From assembly GCA_051252455.1 (NCBI GenBank), contig JBPOFM010000001.1, positions 186,001 to 250,000 of the forward strand: a stretch of 64,000 bases of DNA. The letters run 5' to 3'. The position numbers were made by a program, and so were the translations under genes. Origin of the DNA: JBPOFM01 sp051252455. Its GTDB lineage: Bacteria; Bacteroidota; Bacteroidia; Flavobacteriales; Flavobacteriaceae. Positions 44,308 to 53,975 of the stretch are shown here, piece by piece; the stretch's first letter is position 1, and each line of letters starts with the position of its first letter. The notes beneath the pieces were generated by a model. That model was not told where the DNA came from. It saw only the letters and a list, made by a program, of their open reading frames with translations, and made no database searches.

Positions 44308-45201
44308 ATGAAAATTACCGTAAAAGAAACTAGCAATCCAACAATTATAAAATTTGAAGCCGATTCTTTTTTGACCAATCATGAAAGTTTTGAATTCAAC
44401 AATATAGATGAAGCAGGCGCTTCTCCCTTGGCACAACAACTGTTCTATCTACCATTTGTTAAGAAAATATATATTTCAGGAAATTTTATTGCAATAGAGC
44501 GCTATAATATTGTCGAATGGAAAGATGTACAAGATGATGTCTCAGAACAAATTGAAAATTATTTAAAAGGCGATGGCGTAGTGATAAATCAAAATACGGT
44601 AGGCACAAAAGTTCCGATAACAGTTTATGCAGAAAGCACACCGAATCCATCGACAATGAAATTTGTTGCCAACAAAAAACTCGTGACTTCTAGCCATGAT
44701 TTCACATCTATTGATGAAGCCAAATATGCTCCGCTGGCAATTGAGCTGTTCCATTTACCATTTGTCAAAGGTGTATTTATGGATGAAAATTACATTTCAA
44801 TTACCAAATACGATGTAGCAGAATGGAATGATATTACCATGGAATTGCGTGAATTCATAAGAAGCTATATTGAAAAGGGAAAGGAAATCGTGAGTGCGAA
44901 TGCGCCAGAAGTATTAGAAAAATCATCTGAACACTTAGATAAGACGTATGAAAACCTTGATGACATCTCAAAAGAAATTATAAATATTCTTGAGGAGTAC
45001 GTAAAACCAGCTGTGGCGAGTGACGGAGGCAACATACAATTTAAATCTTATAATCCCGAAACCAAAACGGTTAAGGTTATTTTACAAGGTGCCTGTAGCG
45101 GTTGTCCTTCCTCAACATATACTTTAAAAAGTGGCATTGAAAACATGCTACGAGAAATGATGAAAGGCAAAGTAGAGCTTGTAGAGGCTATAAATGGATA
45201 A
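44308..45201 (+). CDS. Nfu-type iron-sulfur scaffold/carrier with two N domains
   Basis: 297 residues. Two tandem copies of the Nfu N-terminal domain (about 1-90 starting ITVKETSNPTIIKFEADSF; about 105-195 starting ITVYAESTPNPSTMKFVAN) precede the NifU C-terminal domain (about 215-297). The metal-binding CxxC is Cys263/Cys266 in GACSGCPSS, and the region SDGGNIQFKSYNPE is typical. It carries [4Fe-4S] clusters to target enzymes. The start at 44308 is fixed by the promoter. Confidence 0.93.
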   Translation: MKITVKETSNPTIIKFEADSFLTNHESFEFNNIDEAGASPLAQQLFYLPFVKKIYISGNFIAIERYNIVEWKDVQDDVSEQIENYLKGDGVVINQNTVGTKVPITVYAESTPNPSTMKFVANKKLVTSSHDFTSIDEAKYAPLAIELFHLPFVKGVFMDENYISITKYDVAEWNDITMELREFIRSYIEKGKEIVSANAPEVLEKSSEHLDKTYENLDDISKEIINILEEYVKPAVASDGGNIQFKSYNPETKTVKVILQGACSGCPSSTYTLKSGIENMLREMMKGKVELVEAING

Positions 45202-45251
45202 AAATTTTGTATATTTAAGATTCAAGCTAATTATTAACTAAAATCATAAAT

Positions 45252-45452
45252 ATGGCAGTAATGAAAGTTGTAGAAATTATGTCTAACTCTGAAAAAAGTT
45301 GGGAAGAAGCTACAAGAAAGGCAGTTAAACACGCGGGAAAAAGTGTTAAAAATATAAGATCTGTATACGTTAGAGAGCAAAGCGCGATTGTGAAGGATAA
45401 TGAAGTAACAGAATTTAGAGTAAACCTAAAAATCACCTTTGAAGTTGATTGA
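45252..45452 (+). CDS. Dodecin (flavin-binding storage protein)
   Basis: 66 residues with the dodecin fold: VVEIMSNSEKSWEEATRKAVKHAGKSVKNIRSVYV, then FRVNLKITFEVD. Twelve copies form a hollow shell. Archaeal and bacterial members bind FMN, riboflavin or lumichrome through a conserved tryptophan; Trp18 (SEKSWEEA) matches that place. 50 bases after the nfu stop; a terminator follows. Confidence 0.92.
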   Translation: MAVMKVVEIMSNSEKSWEEATRKAVKHAGKSVKNIRSVYVREQSAIVKDNEVTEFRVNLKITFEVD

Positions 45453-45470
45453 CTTTAACTTGTATATATG

Positions 45471-45497
45471 AAAGCACTCCTGTAGAGTGCTTTTTTT
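45471..45497 (+). terminator. Terminator after dodecin gene
   Basis: AAAGCACTC and GAGTGCTTT form a 9-bp perfect stem with a 5-base loop, followed by a run of T. Confidence 0.88.
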
Positions 45498-45542
45498 GTT
45501 CCACATTTTGAAAAACGCATATACCGCAGGAAACTGAAAATC

Positions 45543-45905
45543 ATGGAAACAATTCAAATTATTTTAGTGGTCTTGGTTGCGATCGAACATCTCTATTTTT
45601 TGGTATTGGAAATGTTTTTGTGGACCACACCAAAATGCATCAGAGCTTTTGGATTGAAATCGAAAGAGTTTGCAGAAGAAACAAAGGTGTTGGCAGCAAA
45701 TCAAGGGTTGTATAATGGTTTTTTAGCGGCTGGTTTATTGTATTCGTTATATATGGAGCATACGGATTTTACCATTTTCTTTTTAGTATGCGTTATCATT
45801 GCAGGAATTTATGGTGCATATTCTACGAAAAAGTTAAAGTTGTTTTATATTCAATCCGTTCCTGCGATAATTTCATTAATTTTAACAATGATACTTATCG
45901 CTTAA
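45543..45905 (+). CDS. DUF1304 family membrane protein
   Basis: 120 residues with four membrane helices. VVLVAIEHLYFLVLEMFLWTTP at 9-30 and NQGLYNGFLAAGLLYSL near 52-68 are the family signatures. Function unknown. It has a terminator 46 bases upstream, so it is likely expressed on its own. Confidence 0.9.
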   Translation: METIQIILVVLVAIEHLYFLVLEMFLWTTPKCIRAFGLKSKEFAEETKVLAANQGLYNGFLAAGLLYSLYMEHTDFTIFFLVCVIIAGIYGAYSTKKLKLFYIQSVPAIISLILTMILIA

Positions 45906-45957
45906 TTCCCATTAAGTGGAGACATTGTTTTTGCTTTTTATTTAAAAAAATCATATC

Positions 45958-46659
45958 ATGAAAACAAACATCACATTATTTACTTGTATTGCCTTCTTGA
46001 TTTCAGGAATGGTTAAGGCGCAAGATCTTACCACCTCTCATTTGGTTGTAACTTCGAAGACTGGTTCAGTTACTTCGTTTGATAAAAGCGATAAAACCAT
46101 ACAAGGTTCCCCGTATATTCAAGATAATTATTATCCTGCAAGAATTACGGCAGACAGCGAACAAATATTCAATGTCAGATACAACGCTATTACCGACGAA
46201 ATGGAAATTAACACAGAGGAAAGCACTGTTCAGGCTATCAATAAAAATCTGCCAGGTATAACTGTTACTTTTCTTGTCGATAGTAAAATTTACAAAAGCA
46301 TGTCCTACCTCAACGAAGAAGGGATATCCGTCATAGGTTATTTAATTCCTATTATAAATGCCGATTCAAAAGTAAAACTATTTATCAAAGAAAGTAAAAA
46401 ATTCACGGACAGTAAACCTGCCAAGAGTAGTTACCAAGCTGCTGTTCCAGCAAAGTTTATAAGTATTGATGATGTTTATTATTTCAACATTAATGATGAA
46501 ATGGCGAAACCACTATCGAACAATAAAAAAGAAATCGCTTCACTTTTTCCGAAACATGAAAAAAACATTTTGAATTATATCAAATCAGAAAAGTTAAACG
46601 TGAAGAAAAAGGACGATTTGATAAAACTATTTACTCATATTAATCAATTGGAAAAGTAA
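45958..46659 (+). CDS. Secreted protein of unknown function
   Basis: 233 residues. Signal peptide MKTNITLFTCIAFLISGMVKAQ. The mature part has a FDKSDKTIQGSPYIQDNYYPA start, a beta-rich middle, and a C-terminal Lys-rich helical stretch that ends KKKDDLIKLFTHINQLEK. NVRYNAITDEMEINTE looks like the DUF of periplasmic proteins seen in Flavobacteriaceae, but I cannot name the family. Sits between DUF1304 and MscS genes, 42 bases before MscS. Confidence 0.65.
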   Translation: MKTNITLFTCIAFLISGMVKAQDLTTSHLVVTSKTGSVTSFDKSDKTIQGSPYIQDNYYPARITADSEQIFNVRYNAITDEMEINTEESTVQAINKNLPGITVTFLVDSKIYKSMSYLNEEGISVIGYLIPIINADSKVKLFIKESKKFTDSKPAKSSYQAAVPAKFISIDDVYYFNINDEMAKPLSNNKKEIASLFPKHEKNILNYIKSEKLNVKKKDDLIKLFTHINQLEK

Positions 46660-46701
46660 AAAAATTAAAATTTCCAATCTACAAATTATTAAAATTAAAC
46701 T

Positions 46702-47514
46702 ATGGATGTACAAAAATGGATTGACACAGGTTATGACTTGCTAATTATTTATGGACCAAAGCTAGTATTGGCTATCCTGATATGGATTGTGGGAGCTTGG
46801 GTTATTAAATTACTTGTTAAAGGCATAAGAAAGGCTTTAGAAAAAGGCGATTATGACATAAGCCTAAAACAGTTTTTAGTTAATCTTGTCAGTTGGATTT
46901 TAAAAATAGTATTGATTATTGTTGTTCTTGGGACTGTTGGTGTTGAAACCACATCGTTCGCTGCTATCTTGGCAGCTGCAGGTTTAGCTATAGGTTTAGC
47001 CTTACAAGGATCGTTGGCTAACTTCGCTGGCGGTGTGCTTATTATGTTGTTCAAACCAATCAAGGTAGGAGATTTCATAGAAGCTCAAGGTGAGGCTGGT
47101 ACCGTGAAAATGATAGAAATTTTTACCACTAAACTTACATCTCCTGATAATAAAGAAATAATAATTCCAAATGGTAAATTGTCCAATGATAATATTGTTA
47201 ATTATTCAGCTTTAGACATGCGTCGTGTTGACATGGTTTTTGGTGTAGGGTATGATTCAGACATTAGACAAACGAAGGATATTTTAATGGCACAGCTATC
47301 AAATCACCCTCTCGTATTGCAAGAACCAGCTCCTTTAGTAAGACTCAAGGAGCTTGCGGATAGTTCCCTGAATTTTAATGTCAGACCTTGGGTAAAAACT
47401 CCAGATTATTGGAGCGTTTATTACGATATTATGGAAAATACGAAAATCGCATTGGATGAAGCTGGAATCGACATTCCTTATCCTCACCATGTTCAAATCA
47501 ATAAAGAGAGCTAG
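46702..47514 (+). CDS. Small-conductance mechanosensitive ion channel (MscS family)
   Basis: 270 residues, three membrane helices. The pore helix TM3 is the Ala/Gly-rich ILAAAGLAIGLALQGSLANFAGGVLIMLF (about 90-118). The beta domain has KPIKVGDFIEAQGEAGTV and the cytoplasmic part ends PYPHHVQI. Opens on membrane tension to release solutes. The stop overlaps the stop of tsaB in a shared CTAG. Confidence 0.94.
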   Translation: MDVQKWIDTGYDLLIIYGPKLVLAILIWIVGAWVIKLLVKGIRKALEKGDYDISLKQFLVNLVSWILKIVLIIVVLGTVGVETTSFAAILAAAGLAIGLALQGSLANFAGGVLIMLFKPIKVGDFIEAQGEAGTVKMIEIFTTKLTSPDNKEIIIPNGKLSNDNIVNYSALDMRRVDMVFGVGYDSDIRQTKDILMAQLSNHPLVLQEPAPLVRLKELADSSLNFNVRPWVKTPDYWSVYYDIMENTKIALDEAGIDIPYPHHVQINKES

Positions 47515-48179
47515 TTGGATTTTAATCCTATAAATTCCTTTAAATAAAAAGGCTCGAAATAAGCGACATCTTCTGTGTCGCTTTTTTTGTACTTATCATA
47601 CGCCAAAGTTGCCATTTGGAGTGCTGAAGGTAATTTATCCGTAATGAAAAATGCATTTGGATGTGTAATGATGGTTTGTGCCTTTTCAGTACCACTACCT
47701 ATAAAATAAACTTTTTCCTTTTCTAAATAAGAAGAAAATGAGGAGTCATCTAAAATTTGGGCTTCAGTATTTCTTATTTGAAGATAACGAGAATTGTATA
47801 TGGCCGAATAGACTTCCATTCGCCTGGCATCTAACATGGGGACTAAAAGCCCTTTTTCCACTTCAACTTGATGTGCTAATGACTGTAGTGTATTGACAGA
47901 AATCAAGGGAATATTGAGCGCATAGCAAAGCCCTTTTGCGGCGGAAACACCAATTCGTAATCCTGTGTAGGAACCGGGCCCTTTACTTACAGCTATTGCG
48001 TCTAACTGTGATGGTTTGATTTTAGCAGATTTTAAGACCCCATCAATAAAAACATGTAAAGATTCCGCATGAGAATAGTTGAGGCTGTTATCTTCCTGTA
48101 AAACCAAACATTTTCCATCCTTTGAAAGAGCGACAGAACAATTGGTGGTTGCAGTTTCTATGTTGAGAATATAAGCCAT
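47511..48179 (-). CDS. tsaB: tRNA threonylcarbamoyladenosine biosynthesis protein TsaB
   Basis: Dimer partner that activates TsaD in making t6A at position 37 of ANN-reading tRNAs. 222 residues from ATG 48177-48179; the longer frame starting at 48236 overlaps the TlpA-like gene and adds a non-homologous tail. Signatures: LNIETATTNCSVAL at the N-terminus, VSKGPGSYTGLRIGVSAAKGL (about 67-87) and VPMLDARRMEVYSAIYN. It is the last gene of the long leftward series started by the ABC transporter. Confidence 0.95.
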   Translation of the reverse strand: MAYILNIETATTNCSVALSKDGKCLVLQEDNSLNYSHAESLHVFIDGVLKSAKIKPSQLDAIAVSKGPGSYTGLRIGVSAAKGLCYALNIPLISVNTLQSLAHQVEVEKGLLVPMLDARRMEVYSAIYNSRYLQIRNTEAQILDDSSFSSYLEKEKVYFIGSGTEKAQTIITHPNAFFITDKLPSALQMATLAYDKYKKSDTEDVAYFEPFYLKEFIGLKSN

Positions 48180-48186
48180 TCGTGGA

Positions 48187-48684
48187 TTATTTATACTTGG
48201 TGATAAGGTCCTGAATGACTTCAGATGTAAGTTCATGACCTTTCAGAAACGGAAAACCTTCCCATCGCACTATTCCTTTTGGATCGATCAAAACCACGTG
48301 CGGAATGCCTTGTATTTCGAATGCATTATTGAGCGCTCCGTTTACATCAATTCCATTGGCATATTGTATATTAGCTTTTTTGAAGGCTTTTACTTTAGCA
48401 AAAGATTCCTTACTAATTCCTATCACCACCAATTGATTTATAAATTCTTTTTGGTAGGCGTTCATATCAGGGATTCCTTTTATGCAAGGTCCACACCAAG
48501 TTCCCCAAAAATCAATTAGAATAAATTTACCTTCCGTGTTTGGCTGTTCATTTACCCATTGTGTGATGTTGAGTTCTGGAGCCTTTTGATCTAAATATGA
48601 CTTCGCCCATAACTGCTTGCTTTGGGCAAAAGAAACTGAACAATAACTAATACATATCAGAAATAATAAGTTTTTTCCTATCAT
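48187..48684 (-). CDS. TlpA-like thioredoxin-fold disulfide reductase
   Basis: 165 residues from the ATG 48682-48684, 1 base after the adaptor's stop. Signal peptide MIGKNLLFLICISYCSVSFAQ; the exported thioredoxin fold has WCGPC with Cys64 and Cys67 (FWGTWCGPCIKG), and GIPHVVLIDPKGIVRWEGFP near the cis-proline region. Periplasmic; may reduce disulfides of envelope proteins. Its place after the efflux operon is probably chance or clade-specific linkage. Confidence 0.92.
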   Translation of the reverse strand: MIGKNLLFLICISYCSVSFAQSKQLWAKSYLDQKAPELNITQWVNEQPNTEGKFILIDFWGTWCGPCIKGIPDMNAYQKEFINQLVVIGISKESFAKVKAFKKANIQYANGIDVNGALNNAFEIQGIPHVVLIDPKGIVRWEGFPFLKGHELTSEVIQDLITKYK

Positions 48685-48685
48685 C

Positions 48686-49975
48686 TTATTCTGCACTGGT
48701 TGCATCCTTTTTCTGTTCTACTTTATCTCCAGATTTTAAGGTTTTAGAAACTACGTTGTATGGACCAGTGATGATTTGATCACCTTCCTTCAAACCTGAA
48801 ACTATTTCAATTTTAGAATCATCCTGGATTCCGGTTTTGACAACACGTAGCTTTGCCTCGCCATTATTAACGACAAACACACATTCAAACTTTTGCTCTT
48901 CGCTAATTTTTGGTTTACTCGGAGCGTCTTTGGATTTTGTATATGAAGTTTTTACCGAAGAGGTGTCTGTTTTGATAACAATGGCACTGATAGGTACAGC
49001 CACAGCATTTTTTCGTTGGTTGGTAAGAATATCCACCGTAGCAGTCATTCCTGGTCTAAAAGGAGAATAACTTTCTGGTTTGTCTTTCATCAAATCGGCA
49101 TAAGACTCTTCAATAATTCTTACTTTAACCTTAAAGTTAGTTACTTGATCTGCAGTCAACGTTGAGGCCGCAGAATTCGCTATTTCCGTTACAACACCTT
49201 TAAATTCCTTTTTTAAATAAGCATCAACCTCAACAATTGTTGAATCGCCAATTCGGACTTTTACAATATCGTTTTCATTGACATCAATTTCAACTTCCAT
49301 ATTGTTTAGATTCGCAACTCTCAAAATCTCTGTTCCTGCCATTTGTTGTGTTCCGACAACTCTTTCTCCCAATTCGACATCCAATTTTGATATGGTGCCA
49401 CTCATTGGTGCATAGATAGTAGTACGGTTCAGATTATCCATAGCTTCATTGACCGAGGCTCCTGCACTTTGCACATTATAGTACGCTGACTGTTTACTGG
49501 CTTGTGCAATTTCGTAAGTAGAAACTGCCTTATCCCAATCTGCTTTGGAAATAATCCCCTTTTCAAACAGTTGCTTGTTTCTGTCATAGCTCAATTTCGC
49601 TTCACGCAAAGACGCCTCTGCTTGTTCCAAACCAGCCTTTACATTTTGGTATCCAGCTTGAGAGCGACTCACGGCAGATTGTATTAAATCTGGATTCACA
49701 CGTACCAAAAGTTCACCTTTTTTTACTTGTTGTCCTTCTCTAAATGGCAATTCGATGATTTCTCCAGACACTTCGCTCGAAATCTTAACCTCCACTTCAG
49801 GTTGAATTTTCCCCGTGGCAGACACTTTTTCAACTATGGTTGCCAAATCTACTTTTTCTATTTCAACTTCTTTGAAATCTCCTTTTTTTCCAAACCAACC
49901 CAGACTCGATCCAGCCAATAATAAAAGGATTATTACAACTACCGATATCAATAGGATTTTTACTGTTTTACTCAT
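48686..49975 (-). CDS. Efflux periplasmic adaptor subunit (MacA-like), second adaptor
   Basis: 429 residues. An N-terminal anchor helix (8-25, LLISVVVIILLLLAGSSLG), then the barrel-sandwich SATGKIQPEVEVKISSEVSGEIIELPFREGQQVKKGELLVRV, an alpha-hairpin of about 100 residues (coiled coil) and the beta-barrel with IYAPMSGTISKL. It links the ABC permease to TolC. Gene order places it after tolC, beside an earlier adaptor that precedes tolC. Stop is 1 base from the TlpA-like start. Confidence 0.92.
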   Translation of the reverse strand: MSKTVKILLISVVVIILLLLAGSSLGWFGKKGDFKEVEIEKVDLATIVEKVSATGKIQPEVEVKISSEVSGEIIELPFREGQQVKKGELLVRVNPDLIQSAVSRSQAGYQNVKAGLEQAEASLREAKLSYDRNKQLFEKGIISKADWDKAVSTYEIAQASKQSAYYNVQSAGASVNEAMDNLNRTTIYAPMSGTISKLDVELGERVVGTQQMAGTEILRVANLNNMEVEIDVNENDIVKVRIGDSTIVEVDAYLKKEFKGVVTEIANSAASTLTADQVTNFKVKVRIIEESYADLMKDKPESYSPFRPGMTATVDILTNQRKNAVAVPISAIVIKTDTSSVKTSYTKSKDAPSKPKISEEQKFECVFVVNNGEAKLRVVKTGIQDDSKIEIVSGLKEGDQIITGPYNVVSKTLKSGDKVEQKKDATSAE

Positions 49976-50029
49976 GATGGTTAATTTAGTTTTAAACGTT
50001 TATGTTTAAAATACTATCTTTTAAAATTA

Positions 50030-51472
50030 CTAAAATTTAAGGTCTTGCGCAGAAATACCAAAATATAATTCAAGAACTTTTAATTTAAATATATAATCAT
50101 ATTTAGCTCTGTTCAATTCTATTTTACTGTTATCAAATCGTGTTTTCGATTGGCTAAAATCAAAGGCATTTGTCAAACCTACATCATAGCGCTCCTTGGC
50201 ATAATCGTATGCCAGTTCTTGAGATTCGACTGCCGACTGTGCCGCCTCAAAAGATTTAAGGGCACCATTGGCATCAACATAAGCCTGATAAACGGTTGAT
50301 TCCAGATCGAGTTGTGCCTGCTCCAATTGATATTGTGTACGCTCCAAATTGATTTTACTACGTTGCACATTTGCTCTTGCGGAAAAACCATTGAATATTG
50401 GAATACTCAATTGTAACCCATAAGCAATTCCATCATTCAGATATAATTGGTCCACAAATGGATCTGCGCCTACAATACGTGATACAGAATTTGGAAATTG
50501 ACCTACAACCGATTGCCCTGTCTCCTCCACAATTCCAATTTCCTCGGTCACAAACGGATTATCAGGATTTATATCTTGTATAAATGACGTAGCATTCGTA
50601 TACCGTGTGTCATATCCAAAAAAAGCAGAGAGTGTCGGTAAATATACTCCCTTTGCAATTTCCACATCCTTTTCTGCCAATTCCACAGTGGTTTCGGCTA
50701 TTTTAATTTCAGCTCTATTCTCTTTGGCTTTTTCTATAATTTCATAAACATTTTTGTCGGATATACCTTCATCGACAATGTCATATCCTTCGTCTTCCAC
50801 GTCAAAGTTTTTGTAATCTTTTATCAATAACAATTGCGCTAAACTAATGAGGGTTACTTGAATTGTGTTTTCTGCAGCGACAATAGACTGTCTCTCACTT
50901 GCATCGTTCGCCTTGATCTCTAATAAATCTCCTCTTGGCAAAACGCCAGCATCAACCAGATCTTGTGTTCTTTGCAATTGCTCTGAAGTCACTAAATTTT
51001 GAGATTTCAAAACTTCGAGATTTGCTTTATTCAGAATTACCTGTAAATAGTTATTAGCCACAAATAAGGAGATATCATCCTTCATTTTAGTCAGTCGATA
51101 TTGTGCTGACAGTTTAGATATTTTTGCTCGTTGTAGTTCCTTAAAGTTTCTTAAGCCATTAAAAAGAGTATATCCGACAGAGATTCCTCCCGTAGCAGAT
51201 AAGACAGTAGTTGATTGTGCTTGATTAGTAACTGGGTTGAAACTCAATCCTGTACTTTCAGAAACACGGCTGCTCAAATTTACATCCGGAATAAAAGCTC
51301 CGATAGCCGTAAGATTTTCCACATCAGTCAATTCTACATCAAGTTCGGATTGTTTCACAGAAATATTGTTTTCCAATGCGTGCTGGATACACTCTTTGAG
51401 TGTCCATTTTTTTACTTGCGCCTGTGAAGCAATTCCTATTAAAATAAAAAATATAATGATTGATTTTTTCAT
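50030..51472 (-). CDS. TolC family outer-membrane efflux channel
   Basis: 480 residues. Signal peptide to GIASQAQ; the TolC fold starts LKECIQHALENNISVKQSELDVELTDVE, with periodic coiled-coil helices and short outer-membrane strands. Homologous halves recur near 30-220 and 280-470 (AKGVYLPTLSAFFGYD, AQLDLESTVYQAYVDANGALKSFE). Serves the ABC transporter, with adaptors on both sides of its gene. Confidence 0.94.
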   Translation of the reverse strand: MKKSIIIFFILIGIASQAQVKKWTLKECIQHALENNISVKQSELDVELTDVENLTAIGAFIPDVNLSSRVSESTGLSFNPVTNQAQSTTVLSATGGISVGYTLFNGLRNFKELQRAKISKLSAQYRLTKMKDDISLFVANNYLQVILNKANLEVLKSQNLVTSEQLQRTQDLVDAGVLPRGDLLEIKANDASERQSIVAAENTIQVTLISLAQLLLIKDYKNFDVEDEGYDIVDEGISDKNVYEIIEKAKENRAEIKIAETTVELAEKDVEIAKGVYLPTLSAFFGYDTRYTNATSFIQDINPDNPFVTEEIGIVEETGQSVVGQFPNSVSRIVGADPFVDQLYLNDGIAYGLQLSIPIFNGFSARANVQRSKINLERTQYQLEQAQLDLESTVYQAYVDANGALKSFEAAQSAVESQELAYDYAKERYDVGLTNAFDFSQSKTRFDNSKIELNRAKYDYIFKLKVLELYFGISAQDLKF

Positions 51473-51524
51473 AATTACGATATAAGTCTATACAAAGATA
51501 AAAGTGTTACAATTATATTGAAAT

Positions 51525-52685
51525 TTAATTCTGGGCATAGTCTGGAACTCCCTGTATTTGGTTCCAAACCTTTATTTTATCGCCTTTTTTGATTCCATTC
51601 TTAACTTCCACATTAATCCCATCGCTGATGCCTAATTGAACATCTCTTCGCTCGAATTTTTGGTCTCCTACCTCAATTTCCACAAAGGGTTTTTGAGTTT
51701 TTGGATCGTATTGTACCAATGCTTCCTTAATAGCAAGCACCTTTTCAGCTTTGTCTAGAATTATAGATGCATTCGCACTCAATCCTGCTCTTATAAATGT
51801 AGAATCGATGGCTTTCAGAGTGCCTTTGATGGCGAATTGAATTGCGCCATTCTCTGCCACACCTTTAGGGGCAATATAATCCAAAACGGCATCAAATGAT
51901 TTATCTTCAATCGCTCCAATTGTAATTTCCAACGGCAAGCCTTCTTTTATCTTACCGACTTCACTTTCATCCACTTTACCTTCAAAAATCATTTTTTTGA
52001 CATCCGCTAATGAGGCAATTGACGTGCCTTCATTAAAGTTATTAGCTTCAATGACCTGATTACCAGCTTTCACAGGAACATCCAAGACCATTCCCGAAAC
52101 AGTTGCACGAATTTGAGTTTGTGCAATATTCCCCATGCCACTCGTCGTACCCGTTTTCACAATGTCGAAATTTTGACGTGAAGAAGTCACATTGATTTGA
52201 GCTTGTTCGACAGCTTGTTTAGTTTGTAGGTAAGTGTTTTTAATTCCCTCAAATTCGTTAGCGGAAATCACACCTTTATCAAATAAGGCTTTTTGGCGAT
52301 CATAATTTGCTTGTTGTGTCTGCAAGTTGATTTTAGCCGTTTGTAAAGCCGTTTGGTTGGAAGCGATAGTGTTTTTTGCACTTGTCAAAGATGATATATT
52401 CGGAATGACTCTGATGGTTGCAATTAAATCTCCAGACTGCACGTTATCTCCTGCTTCGATAAAGACTTCTTCCACAATACCGGAAATATTTGGTTTGATC
52501 AAAACTTCTTCTTTAGGCACGATACTGCCTGTTGCCACCGTTTTTACAATGATAGTTTCTTCAGTTGGCGATTCGGTAACATAAGTTATAGGATCCTCTT
52601 GATTTTTTTTCCAAAGATAAAACAAGGCTGTTGCAAATACAGCAACTATTAAAAGTAGGATGATGACGGTTCTTGTTCTTTTCAT
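51525..52685 (-). CDS. Efflux periplasmic adaptor subunit (MacA-like), first adaptor
   Basis: 386 residues. N-terminal anchor (TVIILLLIVAVFATALFYL), then ATGSIVPKEEVLIKPNISGIVEEVFIEAGDNVQSGDLIATI, an alpha-hairpin, and the beta-barrel with AVLDYIAPKG. It is 29 bases after the second permease. The two adaptors share the same architecture but differ clearly in sequence, so they are not a recent duplication. Confidence 0.92.
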   Translation of the reverse strand: MKRTRTVIILLLIVAVFATALFYLWKKNQEDPITYVTESPTEETIIVKTVATGSIVPKEEVLIKPNISGIVEEVFIEAGDNVQSGDLIATIRVIPNISSLTSAKNTIASNQTALQTAKINLQTQQANYDRQKALFDKGVISANEFEGIKNTYLQTKQAVEQAQINVTSSRQNFDIVKTGTTSGMGNIAQTQIRATVSGMVLDVPVKAGNQVIEANNFNEGTSIASLADVKKMIFEGKVDESEVGKIKEGLPLEITIGAIEDKSFDAVLDYIAPKGVAENGAIQFAIKGTLKAIDSTFIRAGLSANASIILDKAEKVLAIKEALVQYDPKTQKPFVEIEVGDQKFERRDVQLGISDGINVEVKNGIKKGDKIKVWNQIQGVPDYAQN

Positions 52686-52714
52686 TATGATTTATTGTTA
52701 TAATTGATGATTAG

Positions 52715-53974
52715 TTAATCTGTTCTTAAAGCGTCTACAGGTTTCATTTTTGTTGCACTATTTGCGGGAATCAATCCTGCTAAAACACCTGAAACTACCA
52801 ATATGATTAGTGCGGTAAAAACAACTTGCATGCTTACACTAGGGTTTACAAAATTATCTACAGGACCACTTATGTCTAAAATGTAATTCATGATCCAAAT
52901 GACTAATGCGGCAATGGATATTCCTACCATTCCAGAAAGTATAGTTAACATAAGACTTTCCTGCAAAATCTGTGATTTGATCATCCATGGCGACGCACCA
53001 AGTGCTCTTCGGACACCAATTTCTTTCGTTCTTTCTTTGACCACAATCAGCATAATGTTACTAATACCAATAATACCAGACATCAGCACCAATGCGCCAA
53101 CAAAATATCCTACAAGCGTAAGGATTGTGAACAAACCGCTAACCCGTTCAAATTGTTCAGACAAGTCAAAATGCCCAATAGCTCTATCATCGGCCGGATT
53201 AATTTTATGTCTTGATTTCATCAAATCAAAAACTTGTTGTTTGATAGATGTTATTGGAATGTCATCTACAGCAGTGATGGCCATCCACCCGACATTCTCA
53301 CCTCTGTTGAAGGCTTGTCCAAATGTGGTAAATGGTATATAAATTGTATTGGCATCTTGTTCATTATCACCTTGATTATTGCTCATTTTAAAGGTACCGA
53401 CAACTAGAAAGTTAACTCCATTGATTTTGATATAAGTTCCCATAGCCTCTTCTCCTTTGTCATATAGACCTTTGACTACGTCTGTGCCAATAACGCATAT
53501 TTTTCGATTAGAATTGATATCGGAATAACTGATGAATCGACCTTCAATAATATCCAATGGTTGTTGATTTATATATTCTGGATAGTCACCATAAATTTCG
53601 AAAGCACCAGTTTTGGTCCCTCTTATGACATTGTTATTCCCTCTAAATCCTCCTAATTGATTTCTTGGTGAGACATATTTTAAATTTGGAACAGCATTTC
53701 TAATGGCTTCAACATCGCTTATTTTATAATTAAAATTTCGTCCTTTTGGCAAACCTTTATACGGCATGGATGTTCCCTGTGTCCACATAAACATTGAGTT
53801 GGTTGCAAAGTCCCCAAAATCTGAAGTCACACCGTTTTTCAATCCATTGGTCAAAGCTAAAAGCAACACCAAAATTGTGATACCCCAAAAGACACCAAAT
53901 GCCGTCAAAAATGTCCTGAACTTATTTGCGTTCAAGGCTTCCAATATTTCGTCCCAACGATCTTTACTAAACAT
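52715..53974 (-). CDS. ABC transporter permease, MacB/FtsX type, second copy
   Basis: 419 residues. One N-terminal helix (near 22-45), a periplasmic MacB-PCD domain (about 50-280), and three C-terminal helices with VVKERTKEIGVRRALGASPWMI, the coupling helix that contacts the ATPase. Conserved VDALRTD ends the chain. The two permeases likely form a heterodimer with the shared ATPase, since they begin with similar WDEILEALNANKFRTFLTAFGVFWGI. Confidence 0.93.
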   Translation of the reverse strand: MFSKDRWDEILEALNANKFRTFLTAFGVFWGITILVLLLALTNGLKNGVTSDFGDFATNSMFMWTQGTSMPYKGLPKGRNFNYKISDVEAIRNAVPNLKYVSPRNQLGGFRGNNNVIRGTKTGAFEIYGDYPEYINQQPLDIIEGRFISYSDINSNRKICVIGTDVVKGLYDKGEEAMGTYIKINGVNFLVVGTFKMSNNQGDNEQDANTIYIPFTTFGQAFNRGENVGWMAITAVDDIPITSIKQQVFDLMKSRHKINPADDRAIGHFDLSEQFERVSGLFTILTLVGYFVGALVLMSGIIGISNIMLIVVKERTKEIGVRRALGASPWMIKSQILQESLMLTILSGMVGISIAALVIWIMNYILDISGPVDNFVNPSVSMQVVFTALIILVVSGVLAGLIPANSATKMKPVDALRTD

Positions 53975-53975
53975 A

